Of a stretch of 64,000 nt of DNA, positions 31,384 to 41,629 are shown one piece after another. Within the stretch, counting starts at the first letter, position 1; every line of letters begins with the position of its first letter. A program made the translations under genes and the position numbers. Under the pieces are notes generated by a model. That model saw only the letters and a program-made list of their open reading frames with translations. It was not told where the DNA came from and searched no databases. The stretch is from Symbiodinium natans (lineage: Eukaryota; Sar; Dinophyceae; Suessiales; Symbiodiniaceae), in contig CAJNDS010002655.1 of NCBI GenBank assembly GCA_905221605.1, positions 186,001 to 250,000 of the forward strand, given 5' to 3'.

Positions 31384-31516
31384 TACCCTAACCCTTAAAC
31401 CCCTAAACCCCAATCCCTAAACCCTAAACCCTAAACCCTGAACCCTGAACCCTGAACCCTGAACCCTGAACCCTGAACCCTAAACCCTAAACCCTGAACC
31501 CTGAACCCTGAACCCT
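31384..31516 (-). repeat. CCCTAAA / CCCTGAA mixed tract
   Basis: CCCTAAA units interleaved with blocks of CCCTGAA, the complement of the TTCAGGG variant seen at 105-170. Confidence 0.93.
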
Positions 31517-33924
31517 CCAAATGAGTCCCCAGTGCCAGGGCGCCACAGGACCATCCTTCGTCGCGCTGAGGAAGCCTGGAACCTGGCGACGGCTTTCTTG
31601 GATGGTGTTGGGTGAATAGACTAGTGGGTAACCTTCCCGTTGGGTTGAAAAATGCCTTATATGTGTGAAATGTTTAGCATCATGGACTGATGTAGTTTTA
31701 GTTACCAGGAAGGAGGTGAGTAGTGGCTCGGCTCAGCTCACAGTTGACACCACGATAGTGATGGTTGTAGCATTGGTAGGAACTAAGGCCACATACGAAT
31801 TCATACATATTTTCACTTAGATATCTATTGGGTTTCTTACATTATGTAGTACCGCCCGTAAAATATGCTATCTGGCCGATAGTCAATGGTGGACACGCTA
31901 TCGGCGCTTTGTTCAGAAAATATAATATAACAATACAAACAATATAACGCCTTTATGTGAGCACGAATTGTATTGGAACAACCCAATATGTGGGACGGGA
32001 CCATTAGGGAGTGGGATGCCAGCACGGTACATCGCAGTACAGATTTGCCAATGAGCCAACAAAACCCGCCAACCAATGCTCAATCAGGGCATTGGTTGGC
32101 CTTTTGTTGGACGTTTTTCAAAGTGGAGTGCTTCCATCTGGATGGGAGCTCCAAGAGTTCTGCTTGAACCTCTGGCCGGCCTCCAGGGGGGGGCCCCAGG
32201 CCAGGGTTGGGCGCACCTTCCGAGAGCAGGGCGTCGGGTTTAGGGTTATAATATATAGACCTAGGTTTCAGAAACCAGTTTGTGAAGGTATGATTGTGAG
32301 TTTGGCCCTGGCCGTTTCAAGGATGCGTTGGGGCACGGAGATTCTCACCGAGCGCCCGCTACTCCTCGCCGGGGCCATGTCATGCTCAGACTGCTCAGGT
32401 TTAGAGTTCATGTTTTTGTAAATCATATCTTAAACGTCCGAGATCGTCCGAGGCAGCATCAAAAGACATTTGCCTGCTTGAAGTTCTCTTCTTGTATGGC
32501 CTGTGAAAGCCTAGCTTGAACCCCTATGTATTCGTGGATAGGATCAGCAGCGAACTCCCGTCCCCAAGGGCGAGCAGCCAAGCCGTTAATTGTTCTAGTC
32601 AGTCGTAGCGCCCCAGTGTTGCTCAGCTCTCACAGAAACCTTTCAGCTGCACAAGGTGGATCCAGACACAGACCGTCCAATCCTGAGCGTAACTTGCTTT
32701 TCATCCGTGCAGGGTATCACCTGAAAGTGAGGCAATCCTTTAAGGTGGTGTTCCGTATATCTTGTTCCCAAGCCTTGTCAAACTTTGATGAGAGAAGGAG
32801 GTCCCAAGCATTCCGCTGCCTTTGGGCCCTCAAGTTTTTGTCAGAAGGCTACCTCCGTGCCACGGACGCAGACCCACGGCTGGTGGAGATCGCCGAAGCG
32901 CGCGGTGCTCGAATATAATTCTGATAGTCAGGACTTTGGGGCTTAGGGCTGCTAGGTGCTGCGGTGCCTGGAAGGGCCCAGAGCCAGCACCTCAAAGTCT
33001 CAAAGTGGCACCTGAGGCTGGGAGACAGCACCCGCTTGGCCGCCTACGTGGCCTTCCGCCAGCCTCCCGACTTGCAGCAAGCTTTGCTCCCTGTAAGGCA
33101 GCCTCCAAACAGGGGGCCAATGCCGGCCCGCTCGGGTCATATTGGATACGTCCCCGAGCCCAAGCCAGAAGCTTGTTTCAGAACGGCAGCAAGATAGCCC
33201 TCTGAAATCTTCGTGTCCTTTCAAGAAAGTTTCAACCCCTAGTTCCTTCTTCGCAAAGCACGCAGCCCTTCACAGCTTGACGAACGGAATCCGTTCTTCA
33301 TCGATGAGCTTCGCCGTGCATTGAGAAGACTGGTGACTGGACTGCCCATGACGCCCAAGCACCTTGAAAGCTGAATCACCCCACCCCCCCCCCCCCCCCC
33401 CGACACAAGAGTCAGAAATGTCAAAACTGAACAAAACTGAAGCCCAGGCTCCAGGAGCACAAGCAGAAGGAACTTCTGGCCTTCTGGCGGGATGACTTGG
33501 AGGACATTTAACATCCAACGCTTTGCGGCTTAGCTCGGCCTTGCCTTTAGGCTTCTTGCGTTTGGGCTTGGAAGGCTGTTCGGGGTTTGGAGGGTGTGGG
33601 GCTTGGTTTCCCAAAGGAGTGCCATTTGTTTTGGATTTAGCTTGTCTGCATCGTTTATAGGTTTGGTTGTTCCTTGGTCTGCTGGTGTCTGCTGGTCCCA
33701 TGTATATTGTGTATGTTCTGTATGATACGTAAGTATGCTATACATGTTATGGACATGTGATATCTGTTATGTATGTGATAGATGTGATATATATATATAT
33801 ATACTTTTATCTATATGTTATATACGTGATATACATGATACATGAGATACATGTTATGCGTGCGACACATGCTATAGACGTTATAAATGTTACATGTTGA
33901 TATATGTATACATATATAACACAC
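31517..33924. other. Region without a recognised gene, AT-rich toward the LTR element
   Basis: A plus-strand reading at 32811-32918 (AFRCLWALKFLSEGYL and an acidic continuation) is the most exon-like text. A run of about 20 C lies at 33383-33402. From about 33,700 the sequence becomes an AT-rich degenerate tatgtgata-type repeat, into which the LTR element inserted. Confidence 0.4.
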
Positions 33925-33928
33925 ATGT
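33925..33928. repeat. Target-site duplication of the LTR element, left copy
   Basis: ATGT directly before the left LTR, repeated at 51206-51209. Confidence 0.85.
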
Positions 33929-34237
33929 TGTGAAGTCGACCAGCACTGGACTTGCACTAAGCCAATGCAATCACAGCCCGGTCACGCTGTTTTACGACTT
34001 CGCGAGTTCAAGCACTTGTGCAGCTACGCCTGAGTGCGTCCGGTCGGACCGCACAGCAACCTAAGAGCTACTGTACGAAACTACCGTGCTCAAAGGCACA
34101 AGCTCGGTACTTGAGCCAAAATATTGGCATTGATGCGAATTGCAAAACTCTACATGCAAAGGAAAACTACAAGGTGGTCTGCCGAGTCCTAATGCATCAC
34201 AGAGCAGAAGATGCATATGCACTCATGTCAGCTCACA
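33929..34237 (-). repeat. 3' LTR (left copy)
   Basis: 309 bp, TG...CA ends, no difference from 50897-51205 found by eye. The open frame inside it is not a gene. Confidence 0.96.
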
Positions 34238-34247
34238 TTCGCCCCTC
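34238..34247 (-). promoter_or_regulatory. Candidate polypurine tract
   Basis: On the sense strand GAGGGGCGAA lies immediately upstream of the 3' LTR, the place where plus-strand DNA synthesis is primed. It is short and has one C. Confidence 0.5.
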
Positions 34248-34874
34248 AGCCGAGGCTCCGGTGAGTGACTTCCACAAGGAGGGTGGGCGTCCGTCGCGGC
34301 TTTGGGCGCAAGCCCGCAAACGAAGACACGCGAAACGAGACGACCCAAACGAGCGACCCTCCTAAACCAGCCTAAACCAGGCGGTCCGGTCTTTTGCACG
34401 ACCAGAGTCGAGGCTCCAGTACACAGAGCCTACTGAGTGCCTCGGGGACTGCTACGGCAGACACTGAAATCTATGGTACAAATGGTACACTGTACAAACT
34501 ACCGGCCCTAAGCTACGGCTACGGCTACTCACCTATCCAGAACTACCCTACGGGCTACCGGACTCAGCGAGAGCCGCGCACATCGCTTGTGCCGCAGCCA
34601 GTGCAACTCGCACGCGCTTCGGCGAGCGCACTGCCGCGACCAGGACACGGTCCGCAGCACCTGCAAAAGAGCACCCTCGACAAGAGGGGCCACAGGCAGG
34701 GCGGAGAAGAAAAGTGCGGGGAATGCAAAATGGGCAGGCTTCCAACCTGCCGCGGCTTTTCGCCCGCAGTCACGCAAAAGAAAGTGCAAAAGGTTGGCGA
34801 AGCAACGTGCCGTGCTGCAACGCCTGCTCTGATAATGCGTGGATGCATACCACGCCGCGCCAACTGGCCGCAGC
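34248..34874 (-). other. Presumed 3' untranslated region of the LTR element
   Basis: About 630 nt between the last ORF and the 3' LTR. ORFs on both strands here lack recognisable motifs. Confidence 0.5.
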
Positions 34875-35423
34875 CTACTCGATACCTTGTGGAGCAGTGT
34901 TGGGGGCACGAGTGGCGTTGCCAGCAACGTTGGAGCTACTGGCTCGCTCCAACTGAGGGCGCTTTGCTACCGCCTCATCGAGGGAGAATGCCTCAGCCGA
35001 CACTCTCTGGAAATCCTCGACGTAGGACTGCGCGACAGGGTGCGTTTTGGGGACCTCAAGCTTAAGCCCTGCCTCCGCATTGGCTTTGCTGCTTGTGGTA
35101 AAATTGAGGCTCCCAATCAACACCACCGCGCCGTCAGGCCGCAGTAGGCAAAGGGCCTTGGCATGGTGCAGCCCTTGAATCCCGGTGCCTACCTTAGCCC
35201 CGCGGCCGTCGCGAGCATAGGCGTCGCGCAAGGATGTGCCGCAACCCACCTTCACCTCGGCACCTGCGGCCGCCAAGCGTTTCAACGCTTGCCACTGAAG
35301 CTTGGTGCGGTGGCATTGTCCCATGTCGGCGACAATCCGAACGCTTGCGCCCTTGCCAAGCGACGCTTCGATTGCCTCGATGCAGGATGGGCAATCTAAG
35401 CTGTAAGCCCGGATGTAGATCAC
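34875..35423 (-). CDS. Phospholipase D-like (PLD6/Zucchini-type) HKD protein
   Basis: 182 residues from a GTG codon. The frame stays open further upstream to at least about 35,520 (VKEAEFLAGGPYIQAAQ reads well there), so the protein probably begins by frameshift from the preceding ORF or at an upstream start. The hallmark is a single HKD motif: HHAKALCLL followed by GSLNFTTSS, preceded by a Rossmann-like strand (SVRIVADMGQ) and a helix (WQALKRLAAAGAEVKV). PLD6/Zucchini and related nucleases have one such motif per chain and act as dimers on nucleic acid or cardiolipin. The acidic residue usually five positions after the lysine lies eight positions after it here. The role in the element is unknown. 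Confidence 0.75.
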   Translation of the reverse strand: MIYIRAYSLDCPSCIEAIEASLGKGASVRIVADMGQCHRTKLQWQALKRLAAAGAEVKVGCGTSLRDAYARDGRGAKVGTGIQGLHHAKALCLLRPDGAVVLIGSLNFTTSSKANAEAGLKLEVPKTHPVAQSYVEDFQRVSAEAFSLDEAVAKRPQLERASSSNVAGNATRAPNTAPQGIE

Positions 35424-37789
35424 ATCCTCTGCTGCTCCAGACCCAAGCAGCGTTTGGGCGGCCTGAATGTATGGCCCGCCCGCAAGGAATTCCGCTTCTT
35501 TGACTGGAGAACTCCTAGCGGGGGCTGGGCCCTTGTTCCTCCGGCTGGCGTGCGCGCCACAGTGGCAGTGGCGGCACGTTGCACGGAGCCGGACTGTGCG
35601 TGGGCTGCGCTCGCTCCATCTGCTGGGGCCGCGGCCAGGTCACGACCCGCGAGCCCCTGAAAGCAGGAGAGCCCGCGGCTCTTGGCCGCGAGTTGGGAGA
35701 AACACCCTTCACTGTTCCCCAAACCCAACACCACCTTACCCTTAGCTAGGGCATCGGAGGCGGTACTCCGAATGGAGTCTGTGAGCGCAGGACCCGCGCC
35801 TCGCTGGGCCGCGTGCAAAAACCCTAAGGAACGGGCGGTGTCCATTGCGGCATCGCAATGCCCGCAGCGTCCTTCTGCCAGGTAAGCACGACAGCCACAG
35901 GCAGCTGTCTCCTCCTTGAGATGCACCCAAACCTTATGGGTCACCCCTTTCTTGGTGCTCGCGACCTCAAACGTCGCCTCAGAGCCAAGGAGTTGAGACA
36001 GCCGCGCCTCCGGGGCCGCGGTGTTGCCATGTCGCAAATGCGCAATGCGATTGGCAACGGCACGACTCACGTACCACAGAACAGCACCGCACAAGATCAC
36101 TACCACGAGAGTGATGGCTGTTCCGGCGACCCACACGGCCCGCCTCGCCCCGTGACCGATTTCCTCGACCACGTCGGCCGAAATCGCTGCAACCGCGTGC
36201 ATAGAGTCCTCGACAACATGCACAGCCCCGCGGTGCAACTGCAAGGCAATCGGCGCCGACGCTGCAGCCGCCAGGCCCCACCAGCCGTTGATGTTCCCGT
36301 TGAGGGCGTGCATCAACCGATTGAGGAGCCCGCGACCCAGGAAAAACGGGGTCCGCGGCGGAAGCGGAACACTCGGCGGCGGCCGGGCCGACCCGCACGG
36401 GAAGGCTGGGACCCAGCTTGTGCTTGGGCGGGGCTGGAACGCGGCAATTATGCCCGCGGCGTAAGCGCCCCAGGCGTACTTGCCCCTCCCCTTGGGCTTG
36501 CCCTTGGCATCGGACTTGCCTCTGCCCTTCGGCTTGCCCTGGCCCTTGCCACGGGCGTCTGCCCAAGCACCCCACGGGTCGCGGCCCTTCCCGTACGTCG
36601 CCTCCTCGCGACGTCTCTTGCCGCCCCTCTTCTTGTGTTTGCTTCTAAGAAGAGGCTGGATCGTTTCCTGATCCATCGCGCGATTGGCCAGAAGGATCTC
36701 GTACTCCAGCTCGTCCTGGCTGCTCTCGGAGCCCGAGTCCCTCTCTTCGCCGCGCCGCGGATCCGGGATCCCGCGGGAAACGACCTCTGCCAAGCGGAGG
36801 GGCGTGCTGCACCTAAAGCACAGCTGCCTGAATGAAAGGTTCCATTCATAGCAGTTAGGGCACTGCCACCCTGCTATGCGGAGCGCTTCGCTGATGTGAT
36901 CATCGCGCTCCGCCTTCTCCGCCTGGCGCCGCTCCCGCTTCTTGGCGCGCTCGGCCGCCTGCGCCTCCTCGGCCGCCTGGAGGGCTTCAGCGAGTTCCTC
37001 ATCGCTGAGGAGCCTCGCGGCATCTGCCCGCGCTTGTTGGTCTTCAAGCTCTTCGGCAGAAAACCTCCGCCGCCATTGCTCCGGCGCGGTTTGGGGATCC
37101 ACCTCCCACCACCCGATGTCGATCCCATTGATCCATCGGCCGTCGCACGGGGCGCCCGCATTCGGGCCGCCCGCGTGCGTGGTGAGGCACTGGTCCTCGG
37201 TAACCGGGTTGATGGCTTCGCAGAAGAAGCACCGCCAGCTGCCGTAGGGGTAAAAGCGGCCTTCGACGTAGGCTCGGTTGGCTGGGAGGGCGACCTCGTC
37301 CGCCTCATCCGCGGTGGCTGCCTCCATCTCAACCGAGACCTCTTCGTCCTTGACGACCTCAGCCTCCTCCTCCTGTTCCTCCTTGGCCAGGGGCTCTTCT
37401 CGCTCCCGGCCGACGTTGAGGTGGGACTCAGTGCGAACCTCGGCGCGCATCAAAATGACGTCAAGGCTATCCGCGGCTGGGTCGCCCGCGAAGAAGGAGT
37501 CGATCTCCTTGGCATGGAGATCGTCAAGAGGCGTCACCAGGTCCGGCGAGTAATCTCGCTTGGAGCGACGCTCAGCCAGGCGTCGCTGGACGTTTCGGCG
37601 GCTCGAGGGCCCGCCCGCGCGGAGCGGCCTTCCGCGGAGGCTCGGGCTCGGCCTCCTCCGTGGGCTCGCTCTTGGGCGTGGACCCTCCATCGCTTCCCTC
37701 TGAAGCACCAGGGGGGTCCAGCTCGGGGTCGTCGCGAAGCCACCCCGGCGGATGGCTACCACCATAGATGTGGTGCGATCCATCCTCAA
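35420..37789 (-). CDS. Zinc-finger and membrane-segment protein of the LTR element
   Basis: 789 codons in one frame; roughly the first 70 are probably out of frame with the true product, which appears to come from 37572-38027. From about residue 70 it has an acidic E/K region. A RanBP2-like finger near 183-220 (WRCFFC with later cysteines) and a second near 308-335 (WQCPNCYEWN...CFRC) follow. Next come a K/G/R-rich linker (about 395-445), a hydrophobic segment near 540-565 that should span a membrane, and a CxC...CxH group near 628-645 (CGCRAYLAEGRCGH) that fits a SWIM finger. No enzyme domain is seen. The PLD frame overlaps its end. Confidence 0.65.
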   Translation of the reverse strand: MRMDRTTSMVVAIRRGGFATTPSWTPLVLQREAMEGPRPRASPRRRPSPSLRGRPLRAGGPSSRRNVQRRLAERRSKRDYSPDLVTPLDDLHAKEIDSFFAGDPAADSLDVILMRAEVRTESHLNVGREREEPLAKEEQEEEAEVVKDEEVSVEMEAATADEADEVALPANRAYVEGRFYPYGSWRCFFCEAINPVTEDQCLTTHAGGPNAGAPCDGRWINGIDIGWWEVDPQTAPEQWRRRFSAEELEDQQARADAARLLSDEELAEALQAAEEAQAAERAKKRERRQAEKAERDDHISEALRIAGWQCPNCYEWNLSFRQLCFRCSTPLRLAEVVSRGIPDPRRGEERDSGSESSQDELEYEILLANRAMDQETIQPLLRSKHKKRGGKRRREEATYGKGRDPWGAWADARGKGQGKPKGRGKSDAKGKPKGRGKYAWGAYAAGIIAAFQPRPSTSWVPAFPCGSARPPPSVPLPPRTPFFLGRGLLNRLMHALNGNINGWWGLAAAASAPIALQLHRGAVHVVEDSMHAVAAISADVVEEIGHGARRAVWVAGTAITLVVVILCGAVLWYVSRAVANRIAHLRHGNTAAPEARLSQLLGSEATFEVASTKKGVTHKVWVHLKEETAACGCRAYLAEGRCGHCDAAMDTARSLGFLHAAQRGAGPALTDSIRSTASDALAKGKVVLGLGNSEGCFSQLAAKSRGLSCFQGLAGRDLAAAPADGASAAHAQSGSVQRAATATVARTPAGGTRAQPPLGVLQSKKRNSLRAGHTFRPPKRCLGLEQQRM

Positions 37790-38027
37790 GCTGGATTCGG
37801 TCCCCTCGCCTCAGGAGCGGGACTCTCGAGTGATCGTACCCGTTGGCTTTGTGGTACCTAATCACTCGGAGCATGGGCACCTCCCCATACCCACCGTCCT
37901 TTCCTCGGCGGAACAGCCGTCCCCGCCAGTCCTGACGAAAAGGGTCAAGAGGTGCGGAGGGGCTGATCCCCAGGTTGGGCGGAAGAGAGGCGCCATGGCA
38001 GGCCGCCTGATGCAAGTGGTACTGCAC
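37572..38027 (-). CDS. N-terminal part of the zinc-finger membrane protein, different frame
   Basis: 151 codons opening with GTG, 15 nt after the KptA ORF ends. It has a compact folded-looking region (GDWRGRLF-like start, PMLRVIRYHKANGYDHSR, then HPPGWLRDDPE) followed by an acidic/proline tail. It overlaps the 789-codon ORF; the likeliest product switches by +1 near 37,600. I recognise the sequence style from dinoflagellate element proteins but know no named domain. Confidence 0.5.
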   Translation of the reverse strand: MQYHLHQAACHGASLPPNLGISPSAPLDPFRQDWRGRLFRRGKDGGYGEVPMLRVIRYHKANGYDHSRVPLLRRGDRIQLEDGSHHIYGGSHPPGWLRDDPELDPPGASEGSDGGSTPKSEPTEEAEPEPPRKAAPRGRALEPPKRPATPG

Positions 38028-38041
38028 CAGCGACTCAAAGG

Positions 38042-39622
38042 CTAGCCCGCATCCCGGAGCCGAACATCCGTAGTGGCCGTCAGCGTTGGGGCGAGGCTCC
38101 TCTGAGGCTGGGGCGGACTGGGCGGTCCCGCCTCCCGAAGGCCTGGCGGAACTGCTCGACCCCGCAGCCCGGGGGCGTCCTGACCATCGTCAGACACCTC
38201 TTCCCCGTCGGCGCCTTCCCCGGCCGCCCGACTCTCTCCCTCTCGGCGCAGCGTTTTGAGGGACTCCTCACGCTTGGTGATCTTCTCCAGCTTCACCATC
38301 GCAGTTCCCGCAACCTCCAGTATTCTCGACTGGAGCTTCTGCGCTCTAAGAAGAGCTTCGGACCGCGCGAGGCATTCCTTCGCGCTGGTGACCACAGACT
38401 GGCCGAGCACGAGGACTCCTTCCTGTGTGCTCTCGGCCTTGGCCCCACTTGCGGGCTCCTCGTCCTCCTTCACTTTGACCGCGGCTCGAGGCGCCCGCGT
38501 GTCGGGAAGATCCGAGCTGGAACTATCTTCCTCGACACCTTCAGCTTCTTGAGCTGCCTCTTCCTCGAGCGAGTCCTCGGGCTCGAGGACATTGGGGCCC
38601 GGGACGTTGCGCCTAGGGTACACCTTGAGCTTCGCTGGCACGATCGAAGTCCTAGGGGTCCCTGAGGGACGCCCTTTGGCCTTAGGCGCGGCCTTAGGAG
38701 GGGTAACAGGTTGGGCGGCCCCCGCGGCCATGACACGACCCGCAGGGGCCAGCACAACCGTCGAGGAGCTCGCCGCGCCACTGCTGGCCGCAGCAGCTTG
38801 GGACGCTTGGACCGTGCCCAGTTTCGGTCCTCGCCCCAACGGCGGGTTGGGGCCCGCACTGGTGTCGCCTAAACTCCTTAGGTCGACACGCTGGACCAAC
38901 CGATCCACTTCCAACTCAGCTATCAAGTCTGAGTAGACAGGCGAGCCCTTGGGGAGTGCCCAGATGCGGGAAATGCCGGTGGCCCTAATCTGGCCAGTGA
39001 GGGCCACCCCATCCGCTCCTGCATAGATGGGCACTCCGGCGTCCCGCAGGACCGCCAGTCGGACCTCGACTATGCAAGTCGATCCGCGGCGGAACCCGCG
39101 CCTTCCGTCCTCCCACTGCGTGGGGCAGTGTCCTAGGACGTAGTGCACCCCGAGGCGGCCTCCCGGCCCGCCGCCGGGGATCAGGCCATTCTGCATCAGG
39201 CTTGGCACGACATGCAGGTCCGTGCCGTGCCACATGGCCGGGCCATACTGATGGATGAGGTCGTCGATGGCCGTCTCACTTAGGCCCTCCATCATGAACC
39301 CCATCGGATGGCCGCAATCGGCAGAGTGGCCTTGGAAGGCACGAAGGAAACCAGCGTGCGAGGTGTCCAACCTCGGTTTCCGCTGGTTGGCGTCGTGCGC
39401 GACCGCCTGGTTGTACTGGTTGATGGTGATCCCGAGTTGTTCGATCAACTCATCAACCGGGTAGAGGCCGCCCGGACCGAACCGGCCTCTGCAGCCACCT
39501 TCGCCGTGCCGCATGCATCGGACTAGCAGGCGCTGCACGTCGTCTATCGTGGGCGGGCCCTTCCGGCCCTTAGGGCCTGGGCTCTTGCTCTTGCCCCTGC
39601 CCTTCGACCCTCCTCCACCCAT
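38042..39622 (-). CDS. KptA/Tpt1-like RNA 2'-phosphotransferase
   Basis: About 526 codons from the ATG at 39622; it is the C-terminal half of a frame open from 41629. Tpt1/KptA enzymes remove the splice-junction 2'-phosphate from tRNA, passing it to NAD+. The domain covers residues ~15-230: CMRHGEGG (family L-R-H-K), YPVDELIEQL, NQRKPRL (family D-K-Q-R-F), LRAFQGHSA with the catalytic Q-G-H-S near 96, MWHGT near 128 (family Y-H-G-T), GLIPGG, then IVEVRLAVLRDAGVPIY and GVALTGQI. Landmarks follow the family in order, so the fold is convincing. A Pro/Ala-rich tail and acidic coiled-coil-like end extend it. The substrate is unknown. A host capture is likely, but PARP-like alternatives cannot be excluded. 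Confidence 0.8.
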   Translation of the reverse strand: MGGGGSKGRGKSKSPGPKGRKGPPTIDDVQRLLVRCMRHGEGGCRGRFGPGGLYPVDELIEQLGITINQYNQAVAHDANQRKPRLDTSHAGFLRAFQGHSADCGHPMGFMMEGLSETAIDDLIHQYGPAMWHGTDLHVVPSLMQNGLIPGGGPGGRLGVHYVLGHCPTQWEDGRRGFRRGSTCIVEVRLAVLRDAGVPIYAGADGVALTGQIRATGISRIWALPKGSPVYSDLIAELEVDRLVQRVDLRSLGDTSAGPNPPLGRGPKLGTVQASQAAAASSGAASSSTVVLAPAGRVMAAGAAQPVTPPKAAPKAKGRPSGTPRTSIVPAKLKVYPRRNVPGPNVLEPEDSLEEEAAQEAEGVEEDSSSSDLPDTRAPRAAVKVKEDEEPASGAKAESTQEGVLVLGQSVVTSAKECLARSEALLRAQKLQSRILEVAGTAMVKLEKITKREESLKTLRREGESRAAGEGADGEEVSDDGQDAPGLRGRAVPPGLREAGPPSPPQPQRSLAPTLTATTDVRLRDAG

Positions 39623-41629
39623 CGCGGCACTGAGGCCCGCGGCTTTGCTGGACCTCCGATGGGCGAGGGAAACCTGACGCGCCCTTGAGCGGCCAGGACA
39701 CGGCCCGCTGCAAGGGGCCGGTGTGCAGTAGTGGTAGGCAGCCGCTCCCGCGCGGCCAGGGCACGGCCCGCAGCGGGGCCTTGTGGTTGACCACGAAGGT
39801 CCGGGCGACCGATCGGTCGCTCCCGCGCGGTCTGGTCGCGACCCGCAGCGGGGCGCAGTGCACAGGCACGAACGCGGGGAGGGACTACCTACCCTAGGCT
39901 CTACAACACACTTGAACCGCTGCGGCGGGGGTTTGGGGAGTTTCCTTAAGGTCTGGGCTTTAAGGCTTCTACGGCTTCTGCTTCGACCTTGGACCGAACC
40001 TCTAGGCCTGCATGCAAAACACTGGCTGCGGGACAAACGAACGAAGCTGCACGCGACGAACGACGAAAAATCCTTCTGCCCGCAGACCGGCGACCTGGGA
40101 AACGGCCCGCCCCAAAAACACCCGCCCTGAACACAGAAACACCCGAACAGCCCCAACATCCTGAGCATCAGAACGCGCGTGGGGTGATTCTGGTCTGAGC
40201 GCGCCGCGTCATGGTTCGCGCGCTTGGAGTTGTGCGCACCGCGAACGCCTAAGGCTTCAAGAGCAGACGACGCGCTCTGCGGAGCCGCGACTGCCCCCTT
40301 GGCGCACGCTTCGCGCACCGCCCCCTCGGCTTGGGCATCAGTGAAAAACTGCCCATCAATGACCCTACCTGTCCTAACAGTAAGATCATCCACGTAGGCA
40401 ATCCACTCCTTAGTATACTTAAGGCGCCTACCTCTGCCGGGGGCATAGGCCCTATCAACCACAAAGTTGAAATCATCTGGGCCGTTAATCGGGCCAAAGG
40501 TGAGGCCGACAGGGAGATACTTCCCTGATCTTGCCACAATGGCCAACACCTCGCGAGCACGCTTGGTGTTCCTAATCTGATTAAACCCACTAACCGCATC
40601 CACGAAGGTATACCAAACCGAACCTACTGCGGCGGCGAGCACATCGCTGCCCCGCCGACAATAGTACGTGGAGCGCTTAATTCGGGCATTCACACGGCGG
40701 TAGTCAACCACCAAGCGTCGCTTCCTATGCCGCTTGTAGCTGGGCATTTCCTTGGTCGGAAACGGCGCAGATCCCCAAGCCGAGCTGCCGCGGATCAACT
40801 GACCCCGCTTGCATTCTTCTTCAAGCTTGTCGTCGACCCATTGCGCGGACTCGCCCCTCAGACTGTGAGGCTGGGACGAGACCGGCGGCCCGGTGGGGAT
40901 GCAGTCATGGGCGAACTTCCTGACCGTGGTCCTGGTGGTGTCCTCCACCCAGAACCCAGCGGCCTTTCGCCGTATGACCTCCCTGACGGCTGCGATGTCA
41001 GCATCGGTCAGCCCGGGTCTGGTTGGTCCAGGCTCGATCTTCAAACCCGACCATACGAGGTCTCTATAGGCCTCGGTGCGCCTAGGATCCTCCGCGACCT
41101 TCTCGCCCGCAAGAGCATAGACCTCAAGGTCAGCCCGGACGGAATCCCAGTCCTTGGCGTCCGCCTTGGTCCGCCAAAACGCTTCCTTCTCCGCGGCATA
41201 CTTATCCACCTCCTTATCCAGCTCCGCACGCTCTGCTGGCGTGAGGTCCTCGCCCGACCGCACGTCCGGGAGGGGAACGACTGGAGAGGGCTGTGGCGCA
41301 GCCGCGGCGCTATCTGCACCCGCAGTGGCTGGAAAGCTTTCAACTGCAGCGGTGCACAGCTCTTCTGCGCCCCTCAGACCAAGGTCCTGGAGCGAGGCGC
41401 AGAAAGCCGCCCCTATGAGGTTGTAGTCGGATTGCGCGCGCTCAACGTGCTTGTGCTGCGCTGCGCCTAGCGCATCCGGCCTACGACACCTCAACCCTAC
41501 CGATGCTGAAATCGGCGAGCCACAGGGCCCCGCTCTCAACGAGGTTGCTGCGGCCGCTGGCCCGCGCGAACTGGCACATGTCAGCCCGCACGAAAGCCCA
41601 AGGCCAGCGTGGCTCTGCGAGCGTCCCAA
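39623..41629 (-). CDS. Reverse transcriptase fingers-palm half (YVDD), separate from thumb/RNase H
   Basis: N-terminal half of the frame 41629-38042. There is no ATG at its start (TTG), so expression probably needs a frameshift from the preceding ORF. An acidic helical leader is followed by RLVVDYRRVNARI, the first catalytic aspartate in WYTFVDAVSGFNQI, a GLTFGPINGPDDFNFVVD segment and WIAYVDDLTVRTGR with the catalytic pair. These are Ty3-type RT motifs in order. After YVDD the sequence does not proceed to thumb and RNase H, which lie 4-6 kb upstream in ORF1. From about 40,230 to 39,623 the frame runs through poorly protein-like DNA with repeated GPCPGR motifs, probably a spacer. Confidence 0.85.
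39689..39846 (-). repeat. Three copies of a 20-bp GC-rich motif spaced about 65-75 bp apart
   Basis: Copies at 39689-39708, 39752-39771 and 39827-39846 follow GCGGCCAGGNCACGGCCCGC with up to four changes. Other copies occur elsewhere in the element. Confidence 0.8.

Noticed and set aside
34018-34365. ORF starting in the left LTR, duplicated at 50986
   Set aside because: The shared part is simply the LTR repeat and lies on the strand opposite to transcription.
36896-37861. 321-codon plus-strand ORF
   Set aside because: Antisense shadow of the zinc-finger membrane protein; composition effect of GC-rich coding DNA.
39685-39846. Possible CRISPR-like spaced repeat
   Set aside because: Only three imperfect 20-bp copies, inside a eukaryotic retroelement ORF and repeated elsewhere in the element; no CRISPR context.
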